Shown: positions 13,920 to 26,571 of the stretch, piece by piece | Position numbering within the stretch: position 1 is the stretch's first letter | Layout of the letters: every line of letters starts with the position of its first letter | Source: Pseudoscleropodium purum | Lineage: Eukaryota > Streptophyta > Bryopsida > Hypnales > Brachytheciaceae | Assembly: GCA_963969395.1 (NCBI GenBank) | Contig: OZ017796.1 | Coordinates: 19,904,501 to 19,968,500 of the forward strand | DNA: 64,000 nucleotides | Reading direction: 5' to 3' | Notes under the pieces: generated by a model | The model's input: only the letters and a program-made list of their open reading frames with translations | Database searches by the model: none | Told to the model about the DNA's origin: nothing | Position numbers and translations under genes: made by a program

Positions 13920-14827
13920 CTTAAAATTTTTGTACTACATATATTAAATTTAAAAATTTTATGTTGAAGAATTGCATTGAAAGTCTTAGAAGAAAATTTC
14001 AAAGAAAACACATTTGATTTTCATCCTTAAAAAAGTACATTTGAAATTGAATAAAAAACTAAATCATTAAGAGCTCTCAAATGGAATTAAAAGACAATAA
14101 TTCCAATGGCAACATTATTCTAGCAAGAAAACCTACCCTTGTTATTCAATTTTATTTTGAAAAATTGTGTAATTTTCTAATTCAAAAATGAAACCCATAA
14201 GTTTTTAAAAAAAAATGCTTTGATTGCCTAAAAAACAAAACTATCTATAACATAAGATGACATTTGAGACCTCCAAAAGATTGTTTCATTGTTGTCCTTA
14301 TTGTTGGAAATAGTAGTGACATAGTCAAATTATTTAATAATAATAAATAAATAATCTTCAATTATTATTAAAGATATGAAGATATAAAAATCTGACATGG
14401 TAGGGTCTTAACCACATCAACAAACAAGTTTCAGATTGTGCACAATGTTCCCACATTCGGGAACTCACAATCTTCCAAAGGCCTCAAATGTCATGTAATG
14501 CTTTCTCATTATTAGTTCAAGTAGAATGAATCAAATCTTTATATTTATATATATCTATATATCTATATATATGGAAATACTTTCAATGAGAAATTGAATT
14601 TTGAAAATCTTATTTTGACTTTTTGTAATTCTTTTGTGTTGCTCGATGATCACCATTTTGGGTTGAAGGTGGGATATCTTTTGCTTTCAAGCACCAATTG
14701 AATAAAAATTATATTGCCAGAAAGATTATGTGTTTTCTTATCTTCAAAAAAACACAATGAAAATTAAAACTGTAAGAGCCTACCCCAAATCCCCACCCCC
14801 CCAAGGACAATGGGACTTTAGGGGTTA
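13920..14827. repeat. TTAA-type dispersed repeat, copy B
   Basis: Shares the ordered blocks TTTTATGTTGAAGAATTG, TTTGATTTTCATCCTTAA, GACAATAATTCCAATGG and GACAATGGGACTTTAGGGG with copy A. Its right end reads CTTTAGGGGTTAT, the inverted form of the (T)AACCCCTAAAG terminus. The left terminus is not clear. It contains an extra block near 14,396-14,490 (GGTAGGGTCTTAACCAC) that is also present near 47,370. Confidence 0.5.
14540..14573. repeat. TA/TATC microsatellite
   Basis: A run of TATATATCTATATATC-type repeats inside dispersed repeat copy B. Confidence 0.8.
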
Positions 14828-15115
14828 TGATAGGAGGTCCAAAATCGACCAAGCTCTCAAGTGTTCACTAACATAAAGGTACAATTTTCTTTCACCAATG
14901 CACCATCAATGTATTGGTAGTGTACATTTTAGGAAGTGGAAACATCTAGTGACCATTGTGTTTTAGCTTCAAAAATTTGTAGCTAATTCCACAAAGGTCC
15001 AAAAAATATGAAACAACTTGCCAATTCCATTTTCCTTTCTATGAAAATTTACCAAAAAATATTTCACGGAGTTTAGCTTCCCCCAAAAGGCAATCGGCTC
15101 TTAAGAGCACATTTT

Positions 15116-16770
15116 CTGAACCTCAGCTACCTTCTGGAGGGCCAAATCCAAATCCCATGTCTTTTTTTTTTCCCTCCTTGGCAATGAAACTTCCTTTCAT
15201 TTGTTTAAATTTAAAATTATTTAAAAAAATCCAATGTCTTCGTGCGAAATAAAGATTCTTCTGTGCAAGGATGAAATGAAATGAAATGGCAGGTATCTGG
15301 TTGAGGAGCAGCAGGGGTCGCCTTTTATTTTTTGTCTAACAAGGAATGAACGCGCAGTCACGAAGATTATGACTGTCAGTCTCATCACAGGCACCGCTTC
15401 TTCTCCTTGCCCACGACTTCGCCATGGCCTTCATTGCCCTGCATGATCGAAGCCATCCAACGAACTTTTCACAACAATCGTATCGACACATTTTCCTTGC
15501 CTTCTCGAACTTAGATTGCTCCACTTTTGCAATGAACTAAGCTTAATCCCACTGGATACACTTTACTTTTCATTTTAATTCAGGTGCCGTATATATGATT
15601 TCCATCAGACATCGGAGCCCGTGTCGTGCAGTGTCTGCTGCAGTGCGACCCAACTAGCTAGCTAGGCAGGAAGCGGGAGCGTTGGCAGGCAACGTCGGGA
15701 TTGATCGATTGATCGATTGATTTTACAATTTGGAGCGAGATAGACTCAAGCTTGAGCCTAGCTAACCGAGAATTGCAATAGCCTAGACGACACATGTAGC
15801 AACGGAGAGGTCGTGCAGACGATTTCGCAAATGTTGTTGCAGGTTTGGTTAATTTTGAGGTGACGGGACGGAAGCTTCGAGCTGGTTGGCACGGCATTTG
15901 GTGCGTAATTGCTTGTGTTTGCTCTTCTGGAAACTGAGGGGTGTGCATGTCAGAGGCTTGCATGAAAGAGTACGTCTAAATTGGAGGAGGCGGTACGTTG
16001 ATTAGAACCAGGACGTTCACTTCAGTTGTCGCTTCGGTGAGGTAACCAATCCCACCATTAAGCTAGCGACCAGCTCTTTTTGGCTCTCACCATTTGGACA
16101 ATTAAAACAGTTGGTTTGAATGCAAAAGGTTTATATATTTAGGATTTAGAAATGGAAAAGATTGAATCATATGTTGTGCAAGTTCTTTCTTATTTTGCAG
16201 ATTCTCCTATAGTACGTGTCCACCGTTGGGTGTGGACGGAAACAATTGCATTCACGAAAGAAAAGAGTTATATAATACAATTAAGCCGTTTTGTAGTTTC
16301 CAGATACTTCGATAATGTACAGGATACTGATTATATTTTATAAGTTGAAACATGGGGAGCCTAACGATGACAGTAGACGAGCCCGCAATTGGACATTCTT
16401 GAAGCACAACAGAACTCTTCACCTTCCAGACAGTTTCGGAACAAATTTCCTCGCTTCCGTTATTGTGTTGCTGACTCTTTGCTTTCGTTTTTGTGCTACA
16501 TTAATTGAGGTGTTGCATTCCGAACCGCGTCAATTTTGGGTAAAATTTTAAAATTACCCTCTTCTGTCGTTGTGATTTGTGTTGAATGCAGCTTGGTAGG
16601 ATTGAGTTTCGGGTGTACAAACTGCTCATGTATATATCAACATCATGTGTACAGCCTTTGGAAGACTTCTACCGTAAGGAAGCAGGGCGAGGGCAGGAGC
16701 TGTAGAATTTCCAAACTCTCGATCATTCCGAGGTAGAGAATTAGACGATTAGTTGTTAGGAAATTGCAAG
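15116..16770 (+). promoter_or_regulatory. Upstream region of CSLC
   Basis: About 1.6 kb of GC-richer, non-repetitive DNA lies immediately upstream of the CSLC start codon on the same strand. Open frames here (15,336-15,524 and 15,658-15,963 on the minus strand; 16,152-16,551 on the plus strand) match no known family. TATA-like sequences occur at about 16,132 (TATATATTTAGG) and 16,629 (TGTATATATCAAC); the second could give a short 5' leader. A 5'-UTR intron is possible but not shown. No specific transcription-factor site is claimed. Confidence 0.4.
15698..15722. repeat. GATTGATC short tandem repeat
   Basis: Three tandem copies of GATTGATC-type octamer units upstream of CSLC. They are palindromic at GATC. 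Confidence 0.75.
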
Positions 16771-17701
16771 ATGAGTCCCCAGAAGTTCGATTTTGTCGAC
16801 TGGTGGAGCAAGGAAGAGCCTCGAGGAGGGACTCCTGTAACTGTGAAGATGGAGAATCCAAACTACTCTCTACTGGAGATTGAGAGCCCTCAGTTGGACC
16901 AAAAGGAGAAAGAGAAAAATGCGAAACAGCTGTCGTGGGTGCTCCTTCTCCAAGCACACAAGGCTGCAGGTTGTGTTGCGTGGGTGGCCTCCGGGGTGAT
17001 GCTGTTGTTTGCTGCAATTAAGAAACGGCTCATTCTCGGCCAAGGATTGGCTCGGTTGAGGCCTCCCAAGGGGAAGCTTGTGAAGGCCATTACAACTTTT
17101 TTGGTGTTTGCGGTGGTTATGTTATGCGTGGAAGTCGGAGCTCAAGTATTGGGATGGCAAAGACCAAGACCTTCCTCGTTTCGTATTAAGGAGCTTCCCA
17201 ATGCTGTGTATGTTGGGTGGATATACTTTCGTGCTGCCTTCATTGCGCCACCGTTGCAGAAATTGACGAGTTTCTGCATTTGGCTGTTTTTGCTTCAGTC
17301 CGTGGATCTCACCGTGTTGACCGTGTTGGGCTATGTGTATATCAAGTGGAAGGATATGAAGCCGGTCCCTGTGAACCCTTCCCTTGAATCTGATGACGTG
17401 GAGAATCCGGATAGTGGGCATCCCATGGTGCTTGTTCAGATCCCCATGTGCAACGAGCGAGAGGTATGTCCGATCCCCGAGGTTTCGTGAATTTGAAATC
17501 GCTAATTTGGTTGTTCTCATGGTGCACTTTTTTTATATAGACGGGGCCAAATTTCATATCACTGGATTTGGTGAAGAAGCGTTAGTCAAAATCTATACAT
17601 ACATAGAACAAAGGTAGACTCCATAGGACCCTCTCAAAAGTGCTAAAAAAACATGAGTCCCATGATTAGCCGTCTTGATCAATCCTTTAGCGGATCTTCA
17701 T

Positions 17702-17739
<38 letters not shown>

Positions 17740-20700
17740 ACACGGGGTCTGTTCCGGCACTCTTTTTTGAGAGGCAAAATCTCTGTTTGAAATTGGAGGA
17801 AGCATTGATTTCAGTTAGGCGGAAGAGTACGAGAATACCATGTTGTTCTCCTATAGTTATCGCCTTAGAAAATTCGTGAAGAGCTGCCCTAATTTGTGCT
17901 TCACGGGAATAGAGACTTGGACTGATTAAGAACCCGTTACGTTGCTACTCAATCACTTTGATGAATTATGGAGTGATAGAAACCTACAACACCTAGCCTC
18001 TCTAATGGCACGACCTGGACGGACATATGGGCAACTGATTGCACTCACATAAGGGTGTATAGTCCATGTGCAAATAAAGAGTTTGTCATTCGAGAAGGTC
18101 GATCGAATTGTTGAAGTAAGTTTTGTGCAATCCATGTCAAAGAGATCAAATGTTCCGTTCATTGCAGAAGTGGTTCGATTTCATTTTTCCTTTGCTTCAT
18201 TGCATGTAGGTGTATGAGCAATCCATATCCGCAGTTTGCCAGTTGGATTGGCCCCCGAGTCGCATTCTGATTCAGGTGTTGGACGATTCGTCGGATGTGG
18301 AGATTCGTTTCCTGATCCAAGGCGAGGTGTCCAAGTGGCACCAGAAGGGAGTCAATATAGTGTACCGACACCGCATGCTCCGCACAGGGTTCAAGGCGGG
18401 GAACTTGAAATCCGCCATGCAGTGCGAGTACGTCAAGGATTATGAGTTCGTGACCATTTTTGATGCCGACTTTCAGCCTAAAGCCGACTTTCTCAAACGC
18501 ACCATCCCTCATTTCAGGGTAAGCCTGGTCTGCCGAGCGACTAGATCTCCTCATCAGTGGACTTAAATCACTGGCAATGGGCTGATTTACCAAGAAATCC
18601 ACCACATTATAATAGTCTCCCTCCCTCTGATTAATTCTCACCTGTTTTAGGGTTGCTTCAATTGATGGAGGGGTTGATTTTTGACTACTATTGCTTTAGT
18701 ACCATTTAGTTTCGTGTTTTCTGTTGCCCTAGTACTGTGTTGAAAGATCAGAACCTGAAATGCACCAAGAAGATGTTTGTAAAAACATGGAAATCGCATT
18801 AATATTTGTAGTTCCGTTTCAGTAATAAACGTACAAGCAATTGAATGAGGAAGAAAAGTATTGAAAATCAGTGGAGAGGGCGGGGCAACCTGATGTCGAT
18901 GGGGCTCATTCACAAATAGGGCTTGTTGCTGTCAATTTCAAGGCTTTCAATGTCAATTCTGAAATATCTTTGTTTTGAATTGGTACAACTTCAGTGTTTT
19001 CTATTTCCCTATCAGTGTGGTCAAAGATCAAAACCTGAAAAGCACCAAAAGGATGATTTTAAAATGTTGAAATGGCACTGAAACCACCCTTCAAGCAATT
19101 GAAGCAGGATTAAAATAATTGAAAATCAGTGGGAGGGACGCATACGATGATGGGCCATTTCACTGGGAATAGAGAGCATATCGTGTTGTGCTCAAATGCA
19201 AGTCAATTTGATTGTGTGCTTGCAGGACAATCCAGAGCTTGCTCTTGTGCAGACCCGTTGGTCGTTTGTGAACAAGAATGAGAATCTTCTCACGCGCATT
19301 CAGAACATGAATCTGACGTTCCACTTTGAAGTGGAGCAGCAAGTGAATGGCATCTTCCTCAACTTCTTCGGCTTCAACGGCACGGCCGGAGTGTGGCGAA
19401 TCAAAGCGCTGGAGGAGTCCGGGGGCTGGTTGGAACGGACCACAGTGGAGGATATGGACATTGCTGTTCGGGCTCATTTGCTGGGGTGGAAGTTCATCTT
19501 CCTTAACGACGTCCGGGTCAGTAATCTTTCTCATAAAGATAATTATATCTTTTCATGAATAATAGAGCTAGCTTAGGAGATTTTTTAAAGCATTTCTTGT
19601 CATTCCAGGATGGGCTAATTTCCCCTTCTCATTATTCGAGTCAGTTTTTTCTACTTTAATTTATCAAAACACCCTAGCTAACCTCTTTACTCTGACTGAC
19701 TGGAGGTGCCAAAACAGTATCTACAACATGATTTGAATGCATGAAAAGTGTGTTACAGCGAATGATAGTTTGGCAAGTGGGCAGGACGTTGCAGAATGAA
19801 TGTCACTTTGGAGGTCCGAGTGTAAACCTTTACTTAAGAGTATTCTAGATTTGAAGAATTTAGCAAATGAAGTGGAGACAAATGATGTGCAACGAGTGAT
19901 TCTCAGTGTCTGGGTTGCAGTGCATGTGTGAATTGCCGGGGTCCTACGAGGCATATCGTAAGCAGCAACATCGGTGGCACTCTGGCCCTATGCAACTTTT
20001 TCGCCTCAGTATTGCAGATATCATCAACGCGAAGGTGCGTGGCTGGTCCGTCCATGGAGAGTTCAGGCAGAGAAACTCTTTTCGTCGCTTTAAAAGCATT
20101 TCATGCAATATATAGAAGAGTGTTTTCAGTTCATTGGGAGATCACTAGAGATCACTACGGAAACACAGGCCACACTCTCTGGAGTTAAATTTTCTTCACT
20201 ACGCATTAAATTCTTATGCAATTAGTCAAAGTGGGAGGTTTTAAGTCAAATATTGAAGCCACAGTAGACACCCCAATTTCCATGTAAAGATCAGAGGCCA
20301 CATATGTGTAGCCAAGGCATGCGTACACCCTATTCGCTAATTGAAGGCCGACACCGCAGTGTTGATTGGAAGAGATGAGTTGCCGTTAGTAACAGGAATC
20401 AAGTCCCTAACAACATTAGTATCATCTACCTTATCGTCTATATATGGGACGATATGCTACGGTTTTTTGAGCATGTATCGTGGGCTAACAGACCTTTGCA
20501 TTGTGTGCAGATCTCATGGGCGAAGAAAGCAAACTTGATCTTCCTCTTTTTCCTCCTGAGGAAGTTGATTCTTCCATTTTATTCCTTCACTCTCTTTTGC
20601 ATTATCCTTCCCATGGTGATGTTTGTCCCGGAAAACACTCTTCCCCTCTGGGTGGTGTGCTACATTCCCATGTTCATGTCGTTTTTGAAAGTCCTGCCAT

Positions 20701-21209
20701 CGCCCAGTTCCCTTCCTTTCCTGATCCCTTACCTTCTATTCGAAAACACCATGTCGGTAACCAAGTTCAATGCCATGATATCCGGTCTCTTCCAACTCAG
20801 CAGTGCACACGAGTGGGTGGTCACTAAAAAAACTGGGCGCTCTTCTGAGGTAAATCTTGTAGTCATGGAAACCATACAAGAAGAGGAAGTAGAAGAAGAA
20901 TTAGAGAGAGCAGCAACAGCGAAGCCCATGCGGGGTCTGGAGAAAACCAGATCCATGTCTGCCTTAGATGCACTGAAGTCGCACGACGTGCAATTAAAAA
21001 CTCTACTTCCCCCTTCAGTTCGCGCAGATCCAGCACCGAGCAGGAGAAACAGGTTGTATCGCAAGGAGTTGTTACTGGCGTTTCTGCTACTGGCAGCTTC
21101 GGCACGAAGCTTGCTCTCGGCTCATGGACTTCACTTCTACTTCCTCCTCTTCCAGGGTATTTCGTTCTTGGTGGTTGGCCTTGACCTTATTGGGGAGCAA
21201 GTCAGCTGA
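16771..21209 (+). CDS. CSLC: CSLC xyloglucan glucan synthase (cellulose synthase-like C)
   Basis: A Golgi family-2 glycosyltransferase that makes the beta-1,4-glucan backbone of xyloglucan from UDP-glucose. Five exons: 16771-17463, 18210-18518, 19226-19516, 19921-20034 and 20511-21209, all GT-AG with phase-0 junctions, giving 701 aa. It aligns end to end with Arabidopsis CSLC4 as I remember it, including the C-terminal [10 protein letters not shown]. Catalytic motifs are visible: DD at 256-257, DAD at 316-318, TVEDMD with ED at 409-410, and QQHRW at 446-450. Hydrophobic segments occur near residues 75-90, 110-130 and 180-200 and several more in exon 5, as expected for a multipass enzyme. An acidic Glu-rich insert lies around residues 590-615. 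I chose ATG 16771 because the upstream in-frame extension has no ATG. The frame is intact. Poly(A)-like AATAAA motifs follow at 21,306 and 21,664. The next gene converges from the right. Confidence 0.95.
17706..17736. repeat. GA microsatellite in CSLC intron 1
   Basis: About 15 uninterrupted GA dinucleotides lie in the first intron of CSLC. Length polymorphism is likely. Confidence 0.9.
18705..19175. repeat. Diverged tandem duplication in CSLC intron 2
   Basis: Two copies sit head to tail in one intron, about 18,705-18,920 and 18,988-19,175. They share ordered blocks: TTTTCT.TT.CCCTA, AAAGATCA.AACCTGAAA, GCACCAA.A.GATG, AAGCAATTGAA and TTGAAAATCAGTGG. The copies differ by substitutions and small indels, so the duplication is not recent. 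It affects no exon. Confidence 0.8.
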
Positions 21210-22460
21210 TCGAAGGTTCACAAATCATGTTGGAGACGTACTCTGCTCTCCTTGAAGGCACTCTCCTGAACGATGGCGATCGACTAATTTAAATATGCAC
21301 TTGGAATAAATATCAACCTGTGGAAATTAATGGGGGTTGGTAAATTGGTACCTTGCATCAATTTTTGAGGTATTGGCAGGAATATTAATTGCATAATTTA
21401 ATGTGGAGGTCGTGCAAGGTACCAGGTGTAACTTTAGTAGTGGAGGTTGGATTTGGGTTCTCATCAAGAGATGTAGACTTTCTCTAGTTGAGGCAACGTT
21501 AGAGGTTTCGAATGTGAAAAGAGCAGGATTTCATTTGCTTGTATGTCAGACACCTACTACCGCTATTCATTGTGATCAGGTCATTGATTTAGCCTACCTT
21601 ATAGTATTGATTTCATGTGCCGCCACTCTGTATTGTACTAAAATTTGTGCCTTCGGCTTCCGTGAATAAATCCTTTGTTCTCTATGCACACGACCAGAGA
21701 TTGGCATGTGTCTCTCTCACGAGATGGAGACGAAGATTTCTGTTAACGGGTGCATGTTAATCAGTGTTCTCTGAGTGCAATTAATTTACAATTCTGTGTA
21801 TGCAATTCGCAAATTTTGCCGAGTCGCTATTCTCTTGCACTAGCGATTGGTGGACAGTGACTGACTTGGACCTTTGCCGACTTTTTCACATGGAAGTCAG
21901 CCCTAACTTGTGCCATGCACCAGATCTCGTTGGATCTCGCACTGAACGCCACACTGCCACAGCCATCACAATAGTGCACGTCGTTGCCCCTAAAGTCAGA
22001 CCCCAGAATCCCGGCATACTATTCTGGAAACCGTTATTCCTTTCTTGAACGCTGATCCACGCACATCGATACATTGGACTGACCCACATGGTTGCCAAAC
22101 GGAAAAAGGGACCATAGCTCCTCGCAGGCTCCGATACTAAATGAGAATGGAAACTGATCACTTCCAGCACTAGAAACAACTGAATGATCAGAACGTCTCA
22201 AATAAAGGCAAACACGAATGCTTTGAAAGTCAAAACCCTAATTTTCAAATCTGAAGTCTGAAAAAACGACCTCTCTTTTGGCATGTTATCTCATGCAGCT
22301 ATAACCACATTTTGATGCGGCAAATCAATTAACCAGAACGAAAATATTCAACAGCTCGACGCTGGGGAAAATACGGCATACTTGCTTTCTCATTCTCAAC
22401 TAACAGAACTCTCAAGAGTTGGCATACTTACTAATGGAAGTTTACTTGGCTTAAGAAATT
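21210..22460. other. Convergent intergenic region between CSLC and PDI
   Basis: This 1.25-kb stretch should hold both 3' untranslated regions: CSLC from the left and the PDI gene from the right. AATAAA-type signals on the plus strand occur near 21,306 and 21,664. No further coding region is supported; open frames near 21,403-22,179 match nothing I recognise. Confidence 0.5.
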
Positions 22461-25400
22461 CTAAAGCTCATCCTTCAAATCCTGCTCTTCAACTTGTCCT
22501 GCTTCGTCCTCCTCTTCAACTGATTCCTCCCCTTCCTCCCCTGTATGACCTTCGCTTTCACCTTCACCTTCCAACTCAGTCTCAGTCTCAGGCTCGGGTT
22601 CGGGCTCTGGAACGTCGGGCGCTTCGAATGGAATGGTGGCGTGGGACGTCAGGAACTTGACGAAGCCACGTGCTGTCCTCTCCGTGTCAAGAGGACTCTG
22701 AAATATCCAGACGACGCTTGATTTAATCACACGATTGAAAAAGAAATCGGCCAATTTAACTACAATCAAAGACATAGAAATGGATGTAATGATCATGATG
22801 CCAACTCAAAACAAATCAAGCTTCTATTACTACTGGAAAGAATTCCAGCAGAAAATATCCAAAAAATGAACTTATTTGAACAAAATCTTACTGGCTCAGC
22901 GCTCTTGTCTCCTGCTGGAAAGAATAGAATAGTAGGGTATCCTTCAATCTGCAGACAAGTTGTCCACATATGACGCACGTCAGATCAAACAAGATTTCGG
23001 ATCAGAAAACATTTAAAAGACTCGTGGATTTCACAATCGACATAAGAAGTTGCAATTGAGAAGCCACGGCCAGATGTAAAGCTGAGCCCACATTAAGGCG
23101 TTCGTGCTCATTCTTGGTGCCATCCATCTTCGCAATCACAATCGAGCTGATGTTCTTCAAAGCTTCTCCTAGCTTGTTGTACTCTGGCTCAAGAGATTGG
23201 CAGTGACCGCACCATGGGGCATAAACCTGTAGAGGTAAAAGAATTAGTGCAACTGCAGGTAGTCACATCTTTGACGCAGAAGTAGACTATGCCACTCAAT
23301 GTAAGACTTGATTCTGGTATACATTGTTCAGATATACTAACACAGATGAGGAAAAATACAAGAGAAGTGTTTCAGATTAAACTGGTACCTCCAAAATGAC
23401 GTCCTTAGATTTGTCAAGAACAATTTCATCAAAAGTAGATGCTACGACAATTTTCACAGGTCCGTCATTCTGCATTCGCCAAGTAGCCAACCATTAGCTT
23501 CAATTAAATAAAGAGAACACAGAGCGCATGGTGATGAAAATTCACATGGTAGAGAAACAATTGCTCTCACACGATTAGAAGGACACCAAACCAAAAGATC
23601 CCCTCTGGAGTCAATCTGCCATACCTTCTCAGGTGCGCTCTGCGATTTGCGGAATGGAGTCAGGTCTCCAGCCAAAAACTTCTCTGAGAATTGCTGCAAT
23701 GATGAATGGAAAATGTTAAGTCTTCACTCAAATAAGTGCACAAGCTTTTAACACACTACATTGCCTCAAGTGTGTGGAGTCATCCACTGATGTGCTTCTC
23801 ATAAATTAAATCAGATGGAACATGGAAAGAATTGCAACGCAAAATAACAGGTCTGTATCCTAATCAGAATTTTCCCATTTTTAACTTACTCTAAGTGAAT
23901 CCACACTGAAGTCTCCATCATATAAGTACTTGCCAGAAGACTCCTCGGAAACAAATCCCATGAGCTGCAAACACGTAGAAACCATGAGTATTACGGTTCC
24001 ACGTAGCCCATACGCTGAACTCAGTACTCAAAAGTTAGAATTTGGCTAGAAAATACGGAAGAACCCCAAATATATTTGTACTTCGGATGCAATAGAATAC
24101 CAATACGCTCCCAACGGGTCAACAATATTGTTGAGGAATTCAAAGCCAAGCTTTACTCAAGTGCAAGCACCTGAGAATTTAGCATACATAAATTCACCAG
24201 AAGTGTGGAGAAATTACCCTCGTCTTCTCATTGTCGAGAGCAAAAAAGTCCAAAACGGGAGAAGCCACCTCCTCATCAGCAAGATCGATGAGGACGAAAA
24301 TAATCTGCAGAAAATCGAGTTGCGTAAAAATGTTAAGAAAACAGGCTGCAGAGACCAAGTATTTAAGCCAACTACTGTTTAGGGAATGTGAGGTACCATA
24401 CCTTCTTCTTGAAAGATTTCGCCACTTCTTCATAATTAGGACGAATTTTCTCGAACTCAACAGGATTTACAAACAGCAAGAGCTGCCAAAAGAAAAGGCA
24501 ATAGTGTTAGCTAAGTCTTGAATACTGATCAGCTGGAAATACACACCCGTAGATAGAGTTCATCCCTTACTACCTTCCCCACGATACGTGATGAGTCTCT
24601 GAAATTTTGAAATCAGAAACTGGAAAGGATAACGCAAGCAAATGCAGAAACAAAACCAACTTACCTGTTTGGTGACAACACCATCGAATATAACCGATGC
24701 GGTCTCACGAGAGAATGGGATAACAAGAGGAAGCTTGTTCTCAGATATAAAATCGGCAATAGCCCTCTTCTCAAACGATCCATCTGAGCACATTGCAATT
24801 AAGACAAATTTAACTTTCATCGTGATATCCCACGAGACATCGGACCGTCTCATCACTAACAGAGATGAGCAGAGTCGCTACAATAAGAACGAAACTTTCA
24901 TGATCATACCACAGGGTGATAGGACACATACCAAAAGTAGCAACCTTCTCATTCTGCTTTTTTAGCAACACAAGAGCAGGGACATTTTTATTGAGACCGA
25001 GCTTCTTGGCAATCTGGTCATCTGCAGTCATGTGGAAATCAACTCCATCTTCCAGCCTTGCTACCGCAGTGAACTCATCGGCATCAGCACCCTCTGTGCT
25101 TTGGAGGTAGGCGATTACAATGGGACCCTCACTCTCCAACAATACGTCCGCATCAGCAGCTGATTTGATAACACTGACGGCGGGTCCAATCCTCTTCTTC
25201 ACCCAGTTAACAATCTCATCACTGCAAACATTGCAATGAATATTGCATAATAATCAATGAACTGAACGATTAATGATGCATACATTCCGAGAGTGGTTGA
25301 AGCTGCATCGTTATATTTGTAACGCCCTATTAAGAATTACGTGAACAACGAGCTCCAGACAAGAAACTGACAAAATCGAATAGATACTCTCGCCAGAGTG

Positions 25401-26571
25401 GTACATCACCACTAGCACTTGCTTCAAAATGGAAATGTGATAGCTCAAGCACAATGTACGGATCATGTGGCATAATGCAAACCTAAAGTACTCGACGGGA
25501 GATTTAATATTCCGTATCACGCGAATTCCGTCAGGCCAATTGATACTAAATTATTACTATTATTTAACACTTACTGAAAATCAATTGAAGATAAGCATAA
25601 ACAATCTGCCACTCATGGCAGAGTGATTGCAGAATGAAACAGATTATGACATTCATCAAACAACACGAAATAGAAAACAACAACCGACCACTCTCTCAGA
25701 TGCAAACGCCGACATCTCTCTCAGGGCTTTGTCAGCTCTCGACCGGAGCGTCATACAGAAAACAAGCCTGGTTCACCCTCCCTGGTACGGAGGATCAGGC
25801 GAATCCCGCGAATTCAGTTGATCTTAAACAATTTCTATTTTTAGCACTAGTGGAAAGTCCAAACGCAGAAAAGTATGAAAGAGCACGAAAATTCATGCCA
25901 CTCATCGCAGAGAAAATACGGAATGCATGAAACAGAAGATGAAATTAATCGAACGAGACATTTATCAAACATCACGAACTCGCATTTTAATAAAACAACA
26001 ATAAGCCATTCTCTCAGATTCAAATGCTGAAATCTCTCTCGACTCCCGACCGGGGCACCAAACAGAATACAAACCTGGTTCGTCCCCCATTGTATACCCG
26101 CTTCTCACCATCCACGAAGAAGTACAATGTCGGATATCCCTCCACGCCATACTCCTGCGCCAGTTCGCTGTGCTCGACGGCGTCCACCTTCGCAAGCACC
26201 ACACCGGACACCTTGAGTGCCGTGGCGGCTCTGGCGTACTCCGGCGTCAACGACTGACAATGTCCGCACCAAGGAGCGTAAAACTCCGCCAACACATATT
26301 GATTGCTCATCACAAATTCAGCAAAATCTGTGGCGCCCAAGATCACAACATCCTTCTCGTCGACGGGATCACCAGATCCCTCAAGCTCCCCCTCAGCTTC
26401 CTCCTCCTCGAACTCGCCGCCGTCTTCATCGGGGGTCAGCACCTCACGCCCTTCCGCCGACAAATCCACATCCGCCAAACCGGCCTCAGACGCTGCAGCT
26501 AATCCTACAGATCCAACCAGGAACAATGTTCCGAGGAGCACCAGAAGCGCAGCGCGGCTAAGTCTCGCCAT
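22461..26571 (-). CDS. PDIL1: ER protein disulfide isomerase, PDIL1-3/1-4 type
   Basis: Forms, breaks and rearranges disulfide bonds in secretory proteins in the ER lumen. Eleven exons on the minus strand: 26571-26075, 25221-24932, 24783-24665, 24482-24402, 24304-24218, 23964-23890, 23693-23625, 23469-23389, 23226-23092, 22948-22892 and 22697-22461. They total 1,728 nt, 575 aa. Visible features: a signal peptide (about 1-27); an acidic linker (50-65) typical of PDIL1-3/1-4; an a domain with APWCGHC (CGHC at 102-105); two thioredoxin folds without CxxC (b, b'); an a' domain with the second CGHC (439-442); an acidic Glu/Pro tail; and C-terminal KDEL (572-575) for ER retention. Length and order match the Arabidopsis PDIL1-3/1-4 pair; I cannot separate those two. 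ATG 26571 is chosen because it opens the signal peptide and the upstream in-frame codons contain no ATG. The reading frame is complete, with junction phases consistent throughout. Confidence 0.95.
25611..26095. repeat. Tandem duplication spanning the PDI exon 1 / intron 1 border
   Basis: A roughly 290-bp segment is present twice: about 25,611-25,800 and 25,897-26,095. Shared blocks include CACTCAT.GCAGAG, ATGAAACAGA, TATCAAAC..CACGAA, CTCTCAGAT.CAAA, ATCTCTCTC, CGACCGG.GC and ACAA.CCTGGTTC. The right copy includes the 3' end of exon 1 and its donor site at 26,074. The left copy, wholly intronic, carries a diverged version of the same junction, so it is a decoy exon-end fossil. Confidence 0.75.

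Noticed and set aside
15336..15963. Minus-strand open frames upstream of CSLC
   Set aside because: Short, no recognisable family and located where the CSLC promoter should be.
20341..20538. Extending CSLC exon 5 upstream of 20,511
   Set aside because: The AG at 20,509-20,510 gives an exact family match ([11 protein letters not shown]); the open frame further upstream does not align with CSLC proteins.
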